The notes: a model not told the origin generated them from the sequence alone. DNA of 64,000 nt from Bacillus swezeyi (GCF_001969815.1 NZ_MRBK01000030.1:53051-117050); one strand, 5' to 3'. Counted from the stretch's first letter, positions 37,368-47,057 are shown. Program-made: numbers and translations.

Positions 37368-38603
37368 TTAATTTCCTTCGATAACCGCAAGTTTTCTTGT
37401 TTTTTCAGCGACTTCTTCAGGGTCTACGTCAATCCTTGCCACTCCTGTTTCCATAGCGGCTTTTGCAACAGCTTTTGCGACCGCAGGAGCGACTCTCGGA
37501 TCAAATGGAGCCGGAATGACGTATTCAGGCTTCAGCTCTTCGTCGGAAACAAGTGAGGCGATTGCTTCAACGGCGGCGATTTTCATTTCTTCGTTAATGT
37601 GTGTCGCACGGACGTCGAGCGCACCGCGGAAAATGCCAGGGAAAGCAAGAACATTGTTCACTTGGTTAGGGAAATCTGAACGTCCTGTGCCAACGACGCT
37701 GGCGCCGGCTTTATGAGCTTCCGCAGGCATGATTTCCGGGTTAGGGTTGGCCATGGCGAAAATGATCGGCTGGTCTGCCATGCTTTCAACCATTTCTTTT
37801 GTCAGGGCCCCCTCAACGGAAACACCGATAAAGACATCCGCATCTTGAATCACGTCTTTTAGCGGGCCATCTATACGATTTTTGTTTGTGTACTTTGCGA
37901 CCTCGTCTTTAACCGCGTTCATGCCGTTCGGGCGGCCTTCATAAATTGCGCCTTTTGTGTCGCACATAATGATGTCGCGCACGCCAAAATGATAAAGGAG
38001 CTTGATGATTGCAATTCCGGCTGCACCCGCACCGTTTGCCACCACTTTTACCGAAGACATCGATTTGCCTGACAGTTTGAGGGCATTGACAAGTCCGGCT
38101 ACGGTTACGATCGCAGTACCGTGCTGATCATCATGGAAAACCGGGATTTTTGTTTCTTTTTTAAGGCGCTCTTCTATGACAAAGCAGTTTGGAGCCGCAA
38201 TATCTTCGAGGTTGACACCGCCGAATGTCGGCTCAAGAAGCTTGACGGTTTCAACGATTTGATCAACATTTGAAGTGTTTAAACAAATCGGGAAGGCATC
38301 CACGCCCGCAAAGCTTTTGAAAAGAACCGCCTTTCCTTCCATGACAGGAAGGGCAGCCTCAGGGCCGATATTGCCGAGACCGAGCACAGCCGTTCCGTCT
38401 GATACGACTGCTACCATGTTTCCCTTCATTGTATAATCATATACTTTGCTGTTATCATCATAAATCGCTTTACACGGTTCAGCTACACCGGGAGAATACG
38501 CAAGGCTTAAATCATCTGCATTTCGCACCTGGACTTTTGATTTTGATTCTAATTTACCTTGGTTGACTTTGTGCATATGCAGTGCTTTTTCTTTCAATGA
38601 CAT
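37368..38603 (-). CDS. ytsJ: NADP-dependent malic enzyme YtsJ
   Basis: YtsJ decarboxylates malate to pyruvate with NADP and is the main malic enzyme in B. subtilis. The 411-residue protein has [18 protein letters not shown], the metal and substrate site [20 protein letters not shown], a Rossmann motif [13 protein letters not shown] and the C-terminal [20 protein letters not shown]. The start MSLKEKAL is set by homology; AAGGAG lies 11 nt upstream. It lies between dnaE and accDA. Confidence 0.95.
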   Translation of the reverse strand: MSLKEKALHMHKVNQGKLESKSKVQVRNADDLSLAYSPGVAEPCKAIYDDNSKVYDYTMKGNMVAVVSDGTAVLGLGNIGPEAALPVMEGKAVLFKSFAGVDAFPICLNTSNVDQIVETVKLLEPTFGGVNLEDIAAPNCFVIEERLKKETKIPVFHDDQHGTAIVTVAGLVNALKLSGKSMSSVKVVANGAGAAGIAIIKLLYHFGVRDIIMCDTKGAIYEGRPNGMNAVKDEVAKYTNKNRIDGPLKDVIQDADVFIGVSVEGALTKEMVESMADQPIIFAMANPNPEIMPAEAHKAGASVVGTGRSDFPNQVNNVLAFPGIFRGALDVRATHINEEMKIAAVEAIASLVSDEELKPEYVIPAPFDPRVAPAVAKAVAKAAMETGVARIDVDPEEVAEKTRKLAVIEGN

Positions 38604-38745
38604 GTTAACAAACACTCCTTCAAGGGAATTTTGCCTAAATTATTGCTGCGTTTTCCTGCTTAAGATGCTTGTAAGACGAGCAATTGAATCTTAAAAATGA
38701 TAACACAATTCCCGATATTTTTAATCCCATATGCTCATGTAAATG

Positions 38746-41700
38746 TTAACGCAGCACGACATTTTTTTCCCCGACAACGCTTTTGAGCCTGTACAGTACT
38801 GCGTGGTCGGCCTTTATATTATAGGCGTCGGGAAGCTTCATCGTTTGTTTTTTCTTTTCATAATATATGCAGACAGGTGTCTCCCCTTTGTTCTCCAGCA
38901 AAAGGCTGCTGATTTTTTCAAGCATTTCTTGGGTATGCTGATTTTCTTCCACTTTGATATAGACGGAAGGCTGCTTCTTTGTATGAAGCGATTCAAGCAG
39001 GGAAGCCGCGGTGACGATCAGCTGACGCTTTTCGTTTCTTGTTTCAAGACGGCCTTCTGCAAAAATCGATGCCCCTTCTTTCAATATCGGTGAAAATTGT
39101 CTGAGCTGTTCGGGAAAAACGACCGCTTCCATTTCTCCGCTTTCATCGCTTAATTCCAGAAAAGCCATCGTCTGCCCCGCTTTTGTGCGGATCGTTTTCA
39201 TTTTGGTCAAAAGCGCGCCGAGAGCGGCTTTTTTCTGACTGGAACCGAGCAGCTGAATGATCGGCAGAGCCCCCGCCTGATTTAACCCGGTGCGATGGAC
39301 GGAGAGCGGATGGTTCGAAAAGTAAATGCCAAGCGTTTCTTTCTCGCGGGCGAGCAGATCGACGAGCGGCATTTCTTCCGTTTCTGCATATTTCGGCTTG
39401 ATCGTCATGGCTTCATCAAGAAAGAATCCCAGCTGATCATGGTCTCCCGCAAACAATTCGGCATGCTCCAAAGCAATGTCAATCGAAGCAAGCAAAGTCG
39501 CGCGGTTTTCGCCGAATTCATCCATTGCCCCGGAAAAAATCAGCGCTTCTATCGTTTTCCGGTTAACGCTTTTCACAGAGGTTCGAACGCAAAAATCAAA
39601 CAGATCAGCGAATGGCTTTTCCTTTCTCGCTCTGTAAATTTCTTTCACCGCGGAAATTCCGACGCCTTTCACAGCCCGCAAACTATAGCGGAGCGCTCCG
39701 TTTTCTACTGCAAACGGATAGCCGCTTTTGTTGACCGAAGGCCCCAAAATGTCCAGCCCTTTTCCTTTCGCTTCATAGATGTACTGAGCCAGCTTCTCCT
39801 CATTGCCGATCGCGCTCGTCAGCAGGCCGCACATGAAGTACAGGGGGAAATGGGCTTTTAAATAGGCAAGCTGGTAGCCGATCATGCTGTAGGCTACCGC
39901 ATGGCTGCGGTTAAATCCGTAATTGGCAAATTTGACAATCAGATCATACACTTCATTGGCTGATTTTGCGGAATATCCTTTTTTCAGACACCCGTTAATA
40001 AAATGATTTCTCTCTGTATCGAGAATTTCCTTGTTTTTTTTGCCGACTGCTCTTCGCAAAAGGTCGGCTTCCCCCAATCTGAACCCCGCCATTTGCGAAG
40101 CGATCATCATAATCTGCTCCTGATAGACGATGACACCATACGTATCTTTTAAAATCTCAGCCAGATCTTCGTGCGGGTAATGCACTGGTGCCTGTCCATG
40201 CTTTCTCTCGATATACAGCGGAATATTTTCCATCGGTCCGGGGCGGTACAACGCATTGACGGCGACAATGTCTTCAAGGCTGGTCGGCTTCAGCTTTTTT
40301 AAAACATTTCTCATGCCGGCCGATTCCAGCTGGAAGATGCCTGTCGTATCTCCTTTTGACAACAGCTGAAACGTTTGATCATCTTCATAAGAAATCTCCG
40401 AGAAGTCAATCGTTATCCGTTCTTTCTTTTCAATCATCGACTTGATGGACTCAATGAGCGTCAAGTTGCGCAAACCGAGAAAGTCCATTTTCAAAAGCCC
40501 CAAATCTTCCAGATAGCCCATGGAATACTGCGTCAAATACACACCGTCATGGCCTTCCTGGATCGGTATAATATTCGTCAGGGGCTCTTCGCTTAAAACG
40601 ACGCCTGCCGCATGAATTGATGTATGGCGCGGCAGTCCTTCGATTTTTTGGGCCGTTTTAAATATTTCCTGCAGCCTTTTTGATTCATTGAGGCGTTTTG
40701 CAAGCTCTGAAGAAAGCTCTCTGGCCTCCTTCAAGGTCACTCCCGGCTTCGAAGGGATCAGTTTTGCAAGCTGGTCGGCTTCCTTCGGGCTGATGCCCAT
40801 CACCCGGCCGACATCCCTCAGCGCCGCTTTGGCGGCCAATGTGCCGAATGTAATAATCTGTGCGACGTGCAATGCACCGTATTTATCTTTGACGTACTGA
40901 ATGACTTCGTCTCTTCTCACATCCGGAAAATCGATATCAATATCCGGCATGCTGATCCGTTCTGGATTTAGAAACCGTTCAAACAGAAGCTTGTGCTTGA
41001 TCGGATCTACATCGGTAATAAACAGCGCATAGGCGACTAAAGAACCAGCGGCAGAACCGCGGCCCGGCCCGGTAATAATCCCGTTTTCGTGTGCGAATTT
41101 CATAAAATCCCAAACGATCAGAAAATAGTCGCTGAACGCCATGTCTTTAATAACAGAAAGCTCATATTCAAGCCGGCTCACATATTCGTGCGGAGGATCG
41201 GCAAACCGCTTGCTGAGACCGGCAAAGCAAAGTTCTGCTAAATAATCGTCCGCATTCCTTCCGGCCGGAGCGGGATATTTGGGCAGGCGCGTCTGGCCGA
41301 GGCTCAAATCGACGCAGCATTGCCCTGCGATCTTCACGGTATTTTCCAATGCGTCCGGATGGTCGCGGTATATGTCAAGCATTTCAGCCGGCGGTTTTAG
41401 ATCCAGATTTTGATCCCCTTCAGCCTGCAGGTCTCCATCGTGCTTCTCCCCCGCCTTAATCGCCTTTAAGCAGGTATAGGCTGTCACATCCTCTTTATCG
41501 ATATACCGCACATCGCCTGATGCGGCAACCGGAATTCCTGTTGTTGCGGACAGCTCAAGAATGCGTTTGGAAAGAAGCGGGTCCGCCTTGTACGGCTGAT
41601 ACGACAAATAGAAGCTGTCTTCTCCGAAGATTGATTTGTATCGGAGAGCGGCCTCTTGCGCCTCCTCAAGCAGCCCTTCTTTTAAAAGCGCTTCAACATA

Positions 41701-42090
41701 GCTTGTCTCACCTGTTGTCAGCGCAATGATATCTTCATGATAGCTTTTGAGCCATTTTTCTTTGATGCCTGTTTTTGATTTTGACTGCAAAACGCTGCTG
41801 ATTTTCAGCAGGTTTTTGTATCCCTTGTTTGTTTTCGCCAAAAGAACGAGCGGATATGCAATCTGTTCTTTTTCATCAGTCAAAACGGCTGCGGTCAGTC
41901 CGATAATCGGCTTGATTCCGCGTTTTTTGCATGCTTTATAAAACTCTACCGCTCCGTACATGACCTCGTCATCCGTCAGCGCCAATGCGCTGTAACCCAG
42001 CTCTTCCGCCTTGGCCGTGAGATCCTCTACAGATGCGGCGCTGTTTAATAAACTGTAGCCGCTATGTACTTGCAGGTGAACAAAAGGCAT
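38746..42090 (-). CDS. dnaE: DNA polymerase III subunit alpha, DnaE type
   Basis: In Bacillus DnaE extends primers before handing over to PolC. The 1114-residue protein has a PHP domain (HLQVHSGYSLLNSA), the polymerase palm with catalytic aspartates in MPDIDIDFPDVRRDEV, FLGLRNLTLIESI, fingers with NRSHAVAYSMIGYQLAYLKAHFP nearby, and an OB-fold C-terminus (FLELSDESGEMEAVVFPE). It lacks the PolC exonuclease insertion. It is divergent from ytrH with about 137 nt between. Confidence 0.97.
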   Translation of the reverse strand: MPFVHLQVHSGYSLLNSAASVEDLTAKAEELGYSALALTDDEVMYGAVEFYKACKKRGIKPIIGLTAAVLTDEKEQIAYPLVLLAKTNKGYKNLLKISSVLQSKSKTGIKEKWLKSYHEDIIALTTGETSYVEALLKEGLLEEAQEAALRYKSIFGEDSFYLSYQPYKADPLLSKRILELSATTGIPVAASGDVRYIDKEDVTAYTCLKAIKAGEKHDGDLQAEGDQNLDLKPPAEMLDIYRDHPDALENTVKIAGQCCVDLSLGQTRLPKYPAPAGRNADDYLAELCFAGLSKRFADPPHEYVSRLEYELSVIKDMAFSDYFLIVWDFMKFAHENGIITGPGRGSAAGSLVAYALFITDVDPIKHKLLFERFLNPERISMPDIDIDFPDVRRDEVIQYVKDKYGALHVAQIITFGTLAAKAALRDVGRVMGISPKEADQLAKLIPSKPGVTLKEARELSSELAKRLNESKRLQEIFKTAQKIEGLPRHTSIHAAGVVLSEEPLTNIIPIQEGHDGVYLTQYSMGYLEDLGLLKMDFLGLRNLTLIESIKSMIEKKERITIDFSEISYEDDQTFQLLSKGDTTGIFQLESAGMRNVLKKLKPTSLEDIVAVNALYRPGPMENIPLYIERKHGQAPVHYPHEDLAEILKDTYGVIVYQEQIMMIASQMAGFRLGEADLLRRAVGKKNKEILDTERNHFINGCLKKGYSAKSANEVYDLIVKFANYGFNRSHAVAYSMIGYQLAYLKAHFPLYFMCGLLTSAIGNEEKLAQYIYEAKGKGLDILGPSVNKSGYPFAVENGALRYSLRAVKGVGISAVKEIYRARKEKPFADLFDFCVRTSVKSVNRKTIEALIFSGAMDEFGENRATLLASIDIALEHAELFAGDHDQLGFFLDEAMTIKPKYAETEEMPLVDLLAREKETLGIYFSNHPLSVHRTGLNQAGALPIIQLLGSSQKKAALGALLTKMKTIRTKAGQTMAFLELSDESGEMEAVVFPEQLRQFSPILKEGASIFAEGRLETRNEKRQLIVTAASLLESLHTKKQPSVYIKVEENQHTQEMLEKISSLLLENKGETPVCIYYEKKKQTMKLPDAYNIKADHAVLYRLKSVVGEKNVVLR

Positions 42091-42176
42091 TCTGTCACCC
42101 CTTCCTTTTTCGAGCCATCTCTTTTCATTATAAGATGTGAATCAATGAGAAACAAATGTTCTTTTTTTATCATCAA

Positions 42177-42205
42177 TCATACTTGTCTTTCTTTGTCCAT
42201 ATCAT
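42177..42205 (+). promoter_or_regulatory. Candidate sigma-E promoter of ytrHI
   Basis: TCATACT, a 14-nt spacer and CATATCAT lie upstream of ytrH. They resemble the sigma-E -35 (KMATATT) and -10 (CATACANT) at the right spacing. B. subtilis ytrHI is in the sigma-E regulon. Confidence 0.5.
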
Positions 42206-42227
42206 GTTAGAAGGTGAGGTGATCGGA

Positions 42228-42569
42228 ATGGACCCTGAACAGCCCTTTTTTCCAAACTTTATCAGCTGTTATTTTATTGCTCTGGGCGTTCTTCTCGGCG
42301 GTGCTTTAATCGGCGGAATCGGCGCTTATTTATCAGGCCAGCCGCCTTTGACGATTATTACAAGCCTTGCAAACCGCCTGAAAATCTGGGCGCTGGTTGC
42401 AGCAATCGGCGGTACGTTTGATGCGGTCTACAGCTTTGAGCGAGGCATCTTCGAAGGCAATACGAGAGACATCGTGAAGCAGCTTCTCCTGATTCTTTCG
42501 GCTATGGGAGGAGCGCAGACAGGGTTTCTGATCATCAATTGGCTGACACAGGAGCATATTTCCTCATGA
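42228..42569 (+). CDS. ytrH: Sporulation membrane protein YtrH
   Basis: A 113-residue mother-cell sporulation protein with three or four hydrophobic segments and the conserved middle LANRLKIWALVAAIGGTFDAVYSFERG. YtrH and YtrI are required for efficient sporulation in B. subtilis; the biochemical role is unknown. The start MDPEQPFFP has GAGGTG six nt upstream; the upstream extension was rejected. It overlaps ytrI by ATGA. Confidence 0.88.
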   Translation: MDPEQPFFPNFISCYFIALGVLLGGALIGGIGAYLSGQPPLTIITSLANRLKIWALVAAIGGTFDAVYSFERGIFEGNTRDIVKQLLLILSAMGGAQTGFLIINWLTQEHISS

Positions 42570-43069
42570 GAATTCCCCCTTACTATAAAAAACCCGGGTG
42601 GCAGCGTTTTTTTGCGGGAATGATGTGCGGAGCCATCATCAGCTGGTTCGTTTTCCTGTTTACGTACGGAACCTTTCAGGAGGAACAGGTCGTGATGATT
42701 CGGGAGCAGAAGGAGCGCATCAAAGATTTAAATGATCAGATCACCATTTATCGGGAAGATCTCCACAAGCTGAATGAGGATAACAAAAGAAAGCTGCTGA
42801 TACAAAGTGTGGATGTCAAGCTGATCAACGGCAAACAATATAAGCTGTCCCAGCCTGACATGATGAACTTTGAGGAGCACATCCGCGATAATATTTCCGA
42901 TGTGATTACAAAGGATATTGAGAGCGTCTATCGAACAAAAGAGCTTTTAAAGCGGACGATTGAAAACAAAGTATATACGATAAACGATAAAACCTATAAA
43001 GCGAAGGTCGCTGAACTGACGATTTATACAAGGCTTTCCGTAGAAATTAAAATATCCTTTTCGGAATAA
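42566..43069 (+). CDS. ytrI: Sporulation membrane protein YtrI
   Basis: A 167-residue protein with a short N-terminus MRIPPYYKKPGWQRFF, one transmembrane helix (about 17-36) and a long charged outside or lumenal region (RIKDLNDQITIYREDLHKLNEDNKRK, split at the coiled part). The coiled coil spans about 50-80. It starts in the ATGA overlap with ytrH. A loose AAAATATGGA/TCCATATTTT inverted repeat follows the gene. It acts with YtrH during sporulation. Confidence 0.88.
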   Translation: MRIPPYYKKPGWQRFFAGMMCGAIISWFVFLFTYGTFQEEQVVMIREQKERIKDLNDQITIYREDLHKLNEDNKRKLLIQSVDVKLINGKQYKLSQPDMMNFEEHIRDNISDVITKDIESVYRTKELLKRTIENKVYTINDKTYKAKVAELTIYTRLSVEIKISFSE

Positions 43070-43176
43070 AAATATGGATTTTTTTTAACTATTTAAAGAC
43101 ATTCGTCGCTTTTTTCCATATTTTATTTTAAACTGACAGTAAGCGATACGAAAGCTAAAAAAGGGAGGAAAGCAGA

Positions 43177-43356
43177 ATGTACATTTACAGTTACCATCAG
43201 CTGGCAAGAGATAAAGTCAACCGAATCAAGCTCGGTTTTTCAGCTTATGCGGAAACTGAAAGTCTCGCGTCCCTTATCAAAAAAGAATTGCAAGCTCAAA
43301 ACATCCATGTCTATGAGGATGTGACAGATCTTGGATCCTGGTTTATCCCTGAATAA
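43177..43356 (+). CDS. ytzJ: Small conserved protein, YtzJ-like
   Basis: A 59-residue protein, MYIYSYHQLARDKVNRIKLG at the start and YEDVTDLGSWFIPE at the end, preceded by GGGAGG at good spacing. It is hydrophilic with no clear domain. The position between ytrI and nrnA matches small B. subtilis gene ytzJ, but the identification rests on location and size only. Confidence 0.65.
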   Translation: MYIYSYHQLARDKVNRIKLGFSAYAETESLASLIKKELQAQNIHVYEDVTDLGSWFIPE

Positions 43357-43459
43357 GCAAGAATACATGCGTCTGCGTTAAAAGGATGCTTACAAACATA
43401 GCCAGTTTAGCTTTTCGACGGGCGCGTTCAAGCGGGGATTCTTCATATCCCGCAGACAC
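43343..43459 (-). CDS. Possible small membrane protein antisense to ytzJ end
   Basis: A 39-codon frame opens at GTG and reads VSAGYEESPLERARRKAKLA followed by a hydrophobic stretch MFVSILLTQTHVFLLI. The charged amphipathic segment before a single helix looks protein-like. It lies after the nrnA terminator and has no clear Shine-Dalgarno, and its last 14 nt overlap the small gene on the other strand. It may be fortuitous. Confidence 0.25.
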   Translation of the reverse strand: MSAGYEESPLERARRKAKLAMFVSILLTQTHVFLLIQG

Positions 43460-43489
43460 GAAATGCAAACACTTACAGTCAAACTGCAC

Positions 43490-43512
43490 AAAAAGAGGGG
43501 GACTCCCCCTCT
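43490..43512 (-). terminator. Terminator of nrnA
   Basis: AGAGGGGG (43494-43501) pairs with CCCCCTCT (43505-43512) around a 3-nt loop, followed by TTTTTGTG on the minus strand. The stem begins at the nrnA stop codon. Confidence 0.88.
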
Positions 43513-44456
43513 TATTTGCCTTTTTTACATATCCGCTCCAAATCGGCGATGACATGTTCGGCGTCTTTCCAGTCATAAATGGAAGCGCCGGCCGCGAGCG
43601 GATGGCCTCCGCCGTTGTATTTTTTCGCGACTTCATTGACAATCGGTCCTTTCGACCGAAGCCTTACCCTGATTTGATCGGTTTCCTCCACAAAAAACAC
43701 CCATGCCTTAATGCCTGAAATATTGCCAATCGTGCTGACAAGCTGTGAAGCTTCAGACGGTGTAATATTGAACTGCTTCAAAATGTCCTGAGTGATGAAA
43801 ACGGAGGCAACGCCGTTTTCGGACAGGGAGACATTTTGATAAATGTATCCGTTCAGCCTCACAACGTTTAATTTTGTCTCATATAATTGATCGAAAAGCT
43901 CCTGGGAAGAAAAAGGATATTCGATCAGCTCTCCGGCATATTTCAATGTCTTTTTTGTTGTATTCGGAAAGAGAAAGCGTCCGGTGTCGCCGACGATGCC
44001 CGCATAAATCAGTTCCGCTCCCTTTACAGGAAGCTTCCAGCCCGCCGCTTCTTTTCCGGCCAGATATAATTCATAAATCATTTCGCTCGTTGAGCTTGCA
44101 CTTGTATCAACCCATAAAAGATCGCCATACTGATCCTCATTCGGATGATGGTCGATTTTGATCAGCTTGCTGCCTAAATGGTAGCGCGAATCGGAAATTC
44201 TCCCTTGATTGGCTGTATCGCAGACGATGACAAGTGCATTTTCGTACACAGCGTCTTCAATGACATCAGGGGTATATAAAAACGACAGGGATGGTTCAGG
44301 TGTTCCGACTGCAAAAATATTTTTTTCCGGATAGGTTGCCCTCAGGATTTCCGTAAGGCCGCATTGAGATCCATAAGCATCTGGATCCGGTCTCACATGT
44401 CTATGTATAATGATAGTGTCATATAATGATATGGTTCTGATCAATTCGTTTTTCAT
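43512..44456 (-). CDS. nrnA: Bifunctional oligoribonuclease/pAp phosphatase NrnA
   Basis: NrnA (YtqI) degrades nanoRNAs and converts 3'-phosphoadenosine 5'-phosphate to AMP. The 314-residue DHH/DHHA1 protein has RHVRPDPDAYGSQCGL, VCDTANQGRI, the DHH motif KIDHHPNEDQYGD, and the C-terminal DHHA1 motif GGGHPLAAGASI. It is divergent from ytpI. Confidence 0.95.
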   Translation of the reverse strand: MKNELIRTISLYDTIIIHRHVRPDPDAYGSQCGLTEILRATYPEKNIFAVGTPEPSLSFLYTPDVIEDAVYENALVIVCDTANQGRISDSRYHLGSKLIKIDHHPNEDQYGDLLWVDTSASSTSEMIYELYLAGKEAAGWKLPVKGAELIYAGIVGDTGRFLFPNTTKKTLKYAGELIEYPFSSQELFDQLYETKLNVVRLNGYIYQNVSLSENGVASVFITQDILKQFNITPSEASQLVSTIGNISGIKAWVFFVEETDQIRVRLRSKGPIVNEVAKKYNGGGHPLAAGASIYDWKDAEHVIADLERICKKGK

Positions 44457-44601
44457 GCCGAGCCCCTTCTTTACTTGTTTTTAACCATTAAATCATAATC
44501 TGTTGATGGTGGAAAGTGAAAGTCATGACTTTTTATTGTAGAAAGCGGACCCGTTTATGTATACAATGGGTTTGTAAAACTTACAATGGAGGATGTCGAT
44601 T

Positions 44602-44904
44602 ATGCCGTTTTTTGTTTTTTTCATTGTGATTTCAGCGATTGCTTATGTGTACTACAAAGTTAAATATGTACGCACAAAAAGGGCCGTTGAAAAGGAATAC
44701 TTGTCCGCCAAATCAAGTATGAGTTTAGGCCTTTTCATCATGTTTTTCGGCGTTAATCAGCTGGTGATACACCGGGGCGCTTTAACCGTCGTGATTGGTA
44801 TCATTTTTATTTTGACCGGATTAGGAAGCATGTGGGCCGGATACAAAGCATATAAGCATTACGTCCCATTGCTTGCGAAAGAAAACGAAAGGGAAAACGC
44901 ATAA
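44602..44904 (+). CDS. ytpI: Small membrane protein YtpI
   Basis: A 100-residue protein with three predicted helices (about 2-20, 43-60, 64-82) and the conserved segment AKSSMSLGLFIMFFGVNQL. The function of the family is unknown. The start MPFFVFF has GGAGG nine nt upstream. It is convergent with ytoI, which ends 29 nt away. Confidence 0.82.
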   Translation: MPFFVFFIVISAIAYVYYKVKYVRTKRAVEKEYLSAKSSMSLGLFIMFFGVNQLVIHRGALTVVIGIIFILTGLGSMWAGYKAYKHYVPLLAKENERENA

Positions 44905-44935
44905 GCAAAAAAGAGGGACATCACAGCGTCCCTTA
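44905..44935. terminator. Terminator between ytpI and ytoI
   Basis: AGGGAC (44914-44919) pairs with GTCCCT (44928-44933), followed by CTTTTTT on the minus strand; it overlaps the ytoI stop and can serve convergent ytpI only weakly. Confidence 0.78.
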
Positions 44936-46255
44936 GCTTCTTTCCATCAGCTGCACCATCATCATCGCTTTTCCGACAAGAGCACCTTGGTGAAAGACTT
45001 CGATATCCATTTTTCCGAATTTCCTTCCGGCTTCAAGAATATTCGGTTTAATTTCAATGACAGACTCCATTTGAACGGGCTTTAAAAAATAAATCGTCAT
45101 GCTCTCTATAACAAGCTCTCCTTTTTTAAGCGAACGCAGAAAGCGGTTCGCCGCTTCGGTCAGTATCGTCGTAAAAACGCCGTAAGAAATCGTCCCCAAG
45201 TGGTTTGTCATTTGCGGTGTGACCTCATATTGATACACGGGAGAAGGCTTGTTCTTGTCATTTTCGGATTCCTTGAACCCGCCTGTCACGATATCATCAA
45301 GTTTTTCGCCGACCTGCGGCTGTTTTTGAATCATTTGAAGCGCTTTTAAAACATCCTGTCTGCTGATCATGCCGATCAGCTTCTGGCGCTCATCTACAAC
45401 AGGAAGCACTTCGATTCCTTCCCAGACCATCATTTGCGCCGCTGAAGCTACAGATGTTTTGCCGACAACCGTAATCGGATTTTTCGTCATGACTTTTTCA
45501 ATCAGCACCGAACGGCCATATCCCGCAACATCCTTTGAAGTTAAAATACCATGGATTTTCATCTGATCGTCAACGACAGGAAAACGGCCGTGGCCCGTTT
45601 CAAAGTTCTTTTCATACCATCTTTCCAGCTTTTCCTGCGGAGATAAGCAGACCGTTTTTTCAAGCGGGGTTAAAATATCTTCAACAAGCACGACTTCTTT
45701 TTTAATCAGCTGGTCATAAATCGCCCTGTTGATCATGGCTGCAACCGTAAACGTGTCATAGCTGGTGGAAATGACCGGTAGCTCCAGCCTGTCTGCAAGC
45801 TCAATAATCGAAGGTTCCGTGTCAAAACCGCCTGTTACCAAAACAGCGGCGCCCGCTTCAAGAGCCTGGCGATGCGCATCGATCCGGTTTCCGACAATCA
45901 GAAGGTTGCCGGCTCCGGTATATCTCATCATCGCATCAAGCTTCATCGCGCCGATGACGAATTTGTTGAGCGTTTTGTGAAGCCCTGCTTTACCGCCGAG
46001 AACGTGTCCGTCTATCACATTTACCACTTCAGCGTATGTCAGCTTTTCAATGTTTTCTTTTTTCTTTTGCTCGATCCGGATCGTGCCGACCCTTTCGATC
46101 GTGCTGACGAATCCTTTGTTCTCAGCTTCTTTAATCGCTCTGTAAGCTGTCCCTTCGCTTACTTTCATCTCTTTGGCTATCCGTCTGACAGAGATTTTTT
46201 CGCCGACGGACAGGGAATCAATATATTTTAAAATCTGTTCATGTTTTGTCGCCAA
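44933..46255 (-). CDS. ytoI: HTH-DRTGG-CBS-hotdog protein YtoI
   Basis: A 440-residue multidomain protein. An N-terminal winged helix (about 1-62, SVRRIAKEMKVSEGTAYRAIKEAENKGFV) is followed by a DRTGG domain (about 70-185), two CBS domains (about 190-312, GILTSKDVAG and GMISRQDVLKAL), and a C-terminal hotdog thioesterase-like domain (about 325-435). It looks like a ligand-sensing regulator, with adenine nucleotide or cyclic dinucleotide as possible CBS ligand; none is proven. The start is taken as TTG behind AAGGTG, as in B. subtilis; an in-frame ATG five codons earlier is an alternative. Confidence 0.85.
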   Translation of the reverse strand: MATKHEQILKYIDSLSVGEKISVRRIAKEMKVSEGTAYRAIKEAENKGFVSTIERVGTIRIEQKKKENIEKLTYAEVVNVIDGHVLGGKAGLHKTLNKFVIGAMKLDAMMRYTGAGNLLIVGNRIDAHRQALEAGAAVLVTGGFDTEPSIIELADRLELPVISTSYDTFTVAAMINRAIYDQLIKKEVVLVEDILTPLEKTVCLSPQEKLERWYEKNFETGHGRFPVVDDQMKIHGILTSKDVAGYGRSVLIEKVMTKNPITVVGKTSVASAAQMMVWEGIEVLPVVDERQKLIGMISRQDVLKALQMIQKQPQVGEKLDDIVTGGFKESENDKNKPSPVYQYEVTPQMTNHLGTISYGVFTTILTEAANRFLRSLKKGELVIESMTIYFLKPVQMESVIEIKPNILEAGRKFGKMDIEVFHQGALVGKAMMMVQLMERS

Positions 46256-46348
46256 TCGTTTCACCTTCATCCTCTGACTGCTTATTATGGTTTTATTATA
46301 AATGCTTGGGCGTTTTGACCGCAATCCGGCCTAACCATGTCACATCAT

Positions 46349-46371
46349 AGAAAAGCCGGCTGTCATGCCGG
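46349..46371 (-). terminator. Terminator of padR-type gene
   Basis: CCGGC and GCCGG form a short stem with TTTTCT on the minus strand, overlapping the stop codon of the regulator. Confidence 0.5.
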
Positions 46372-46926
46372 AGGCTGATCATCCGCCAGCATCTCAAGCG
46401 CTGCTAAAAGCCAGGAACAGTAGCCATTTTCCCGCTCGAGCGCCCTTGTCAGCAACAAATAATGGCCAAAGTGCGGCGACCGAAACGAAATCGATTGACC
46501 CGCTTCCTCTTTCAGCTCTTCAAGCTTTTTTTTTAAAAAGGCGGCTTTCTCTTTTCTTTTGGAAAGCTGGTCGGCAAAAAGCGCTTTGGCTTCCTCAAGG
46601 TCCATCGCAGAAATAAAATAAGCTTTTAACATAAACTCATCTTTCACCGTGTCAGGCACAGGCTTAAATGCCGTAAGCCACTCATGGAGCTCGCGCTTTC
46701 CTTCAAGCGTGATGGAGTACATCTTCTTTTCCAATTTCGAGCCTTGTATGACCGTTTTGAATTCAATAAATCCTTCATCTGTAAGCTTTTTCAATTCGGG
46801 ATAAATCTGGCTGTGCTTTGCGCTCCAAAACTGGCCAAGTTCGGCTTTAAAACGGCTTGTCATGTCATAGCCGCTCAGGCTTCCTTTATCCAGCAGCCCT
46901 AAAATCGCATATTTCAATACCCTCAT
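46363..46926 (-). CDS. PadR-family transcriptional regulator
   Basis: A 187-residue regulator with the PadR winged helix (about 1-80, KYAILGLLDKGSLSGYDMT, QIYPELKKLTDEGFIEF) and the C-terminal Vir-type coiled coil (about 95-180, LSKRKEKAAFLKKKLEEL). PadR proteins usually repress nearby genes in response to phenolics or other small molecules. Neighbours are housekeeping genes, so its target is unknown. The start is the ATG after GGAGGG. Its presence between ytoI and ytkL is an accessory feature. Confidence 0.85.
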   Translation of the reverse strand: MRVLKYAILGLLDKGSLSGYDMTSRFKAELGQFWSAKHSQIYPELKKLTDEGFIEFKTVIQGSKLEKKMYSITLEGKRELHEWLTAFKPVPDTVKDEFMLKAYFISAMDLEEAKALFADQLSKRKEKAAFLKKKLEELKEEAGQSISFRSPHFGHYLLLTRALERENGYCSWLLAALEMLADDQPPA

Positions 46927-47017
46927 AATCACCCTCCAAAGATGTATCCAACTTTTTCGCTGCTCGTATTATACCATGGTTGACATGTTTTGATTTACAT
47001 ATAACGATTTCGGCTGT

Positions 47018-47044
47018 AAAAAAGGGACCCGGAAGCGGGACCCT
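47018..47044 (-). terminator. Terminator of ytkL
   Basis: On the minus strand AGGG-T-CCCG and CGGG-T-CCCT form a stem with one T-T mismatch around CTTC, followed by TTTTTT. Confidence 0.85.
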
Positions 47045-47057
47045 GGTGAACAAAAGC

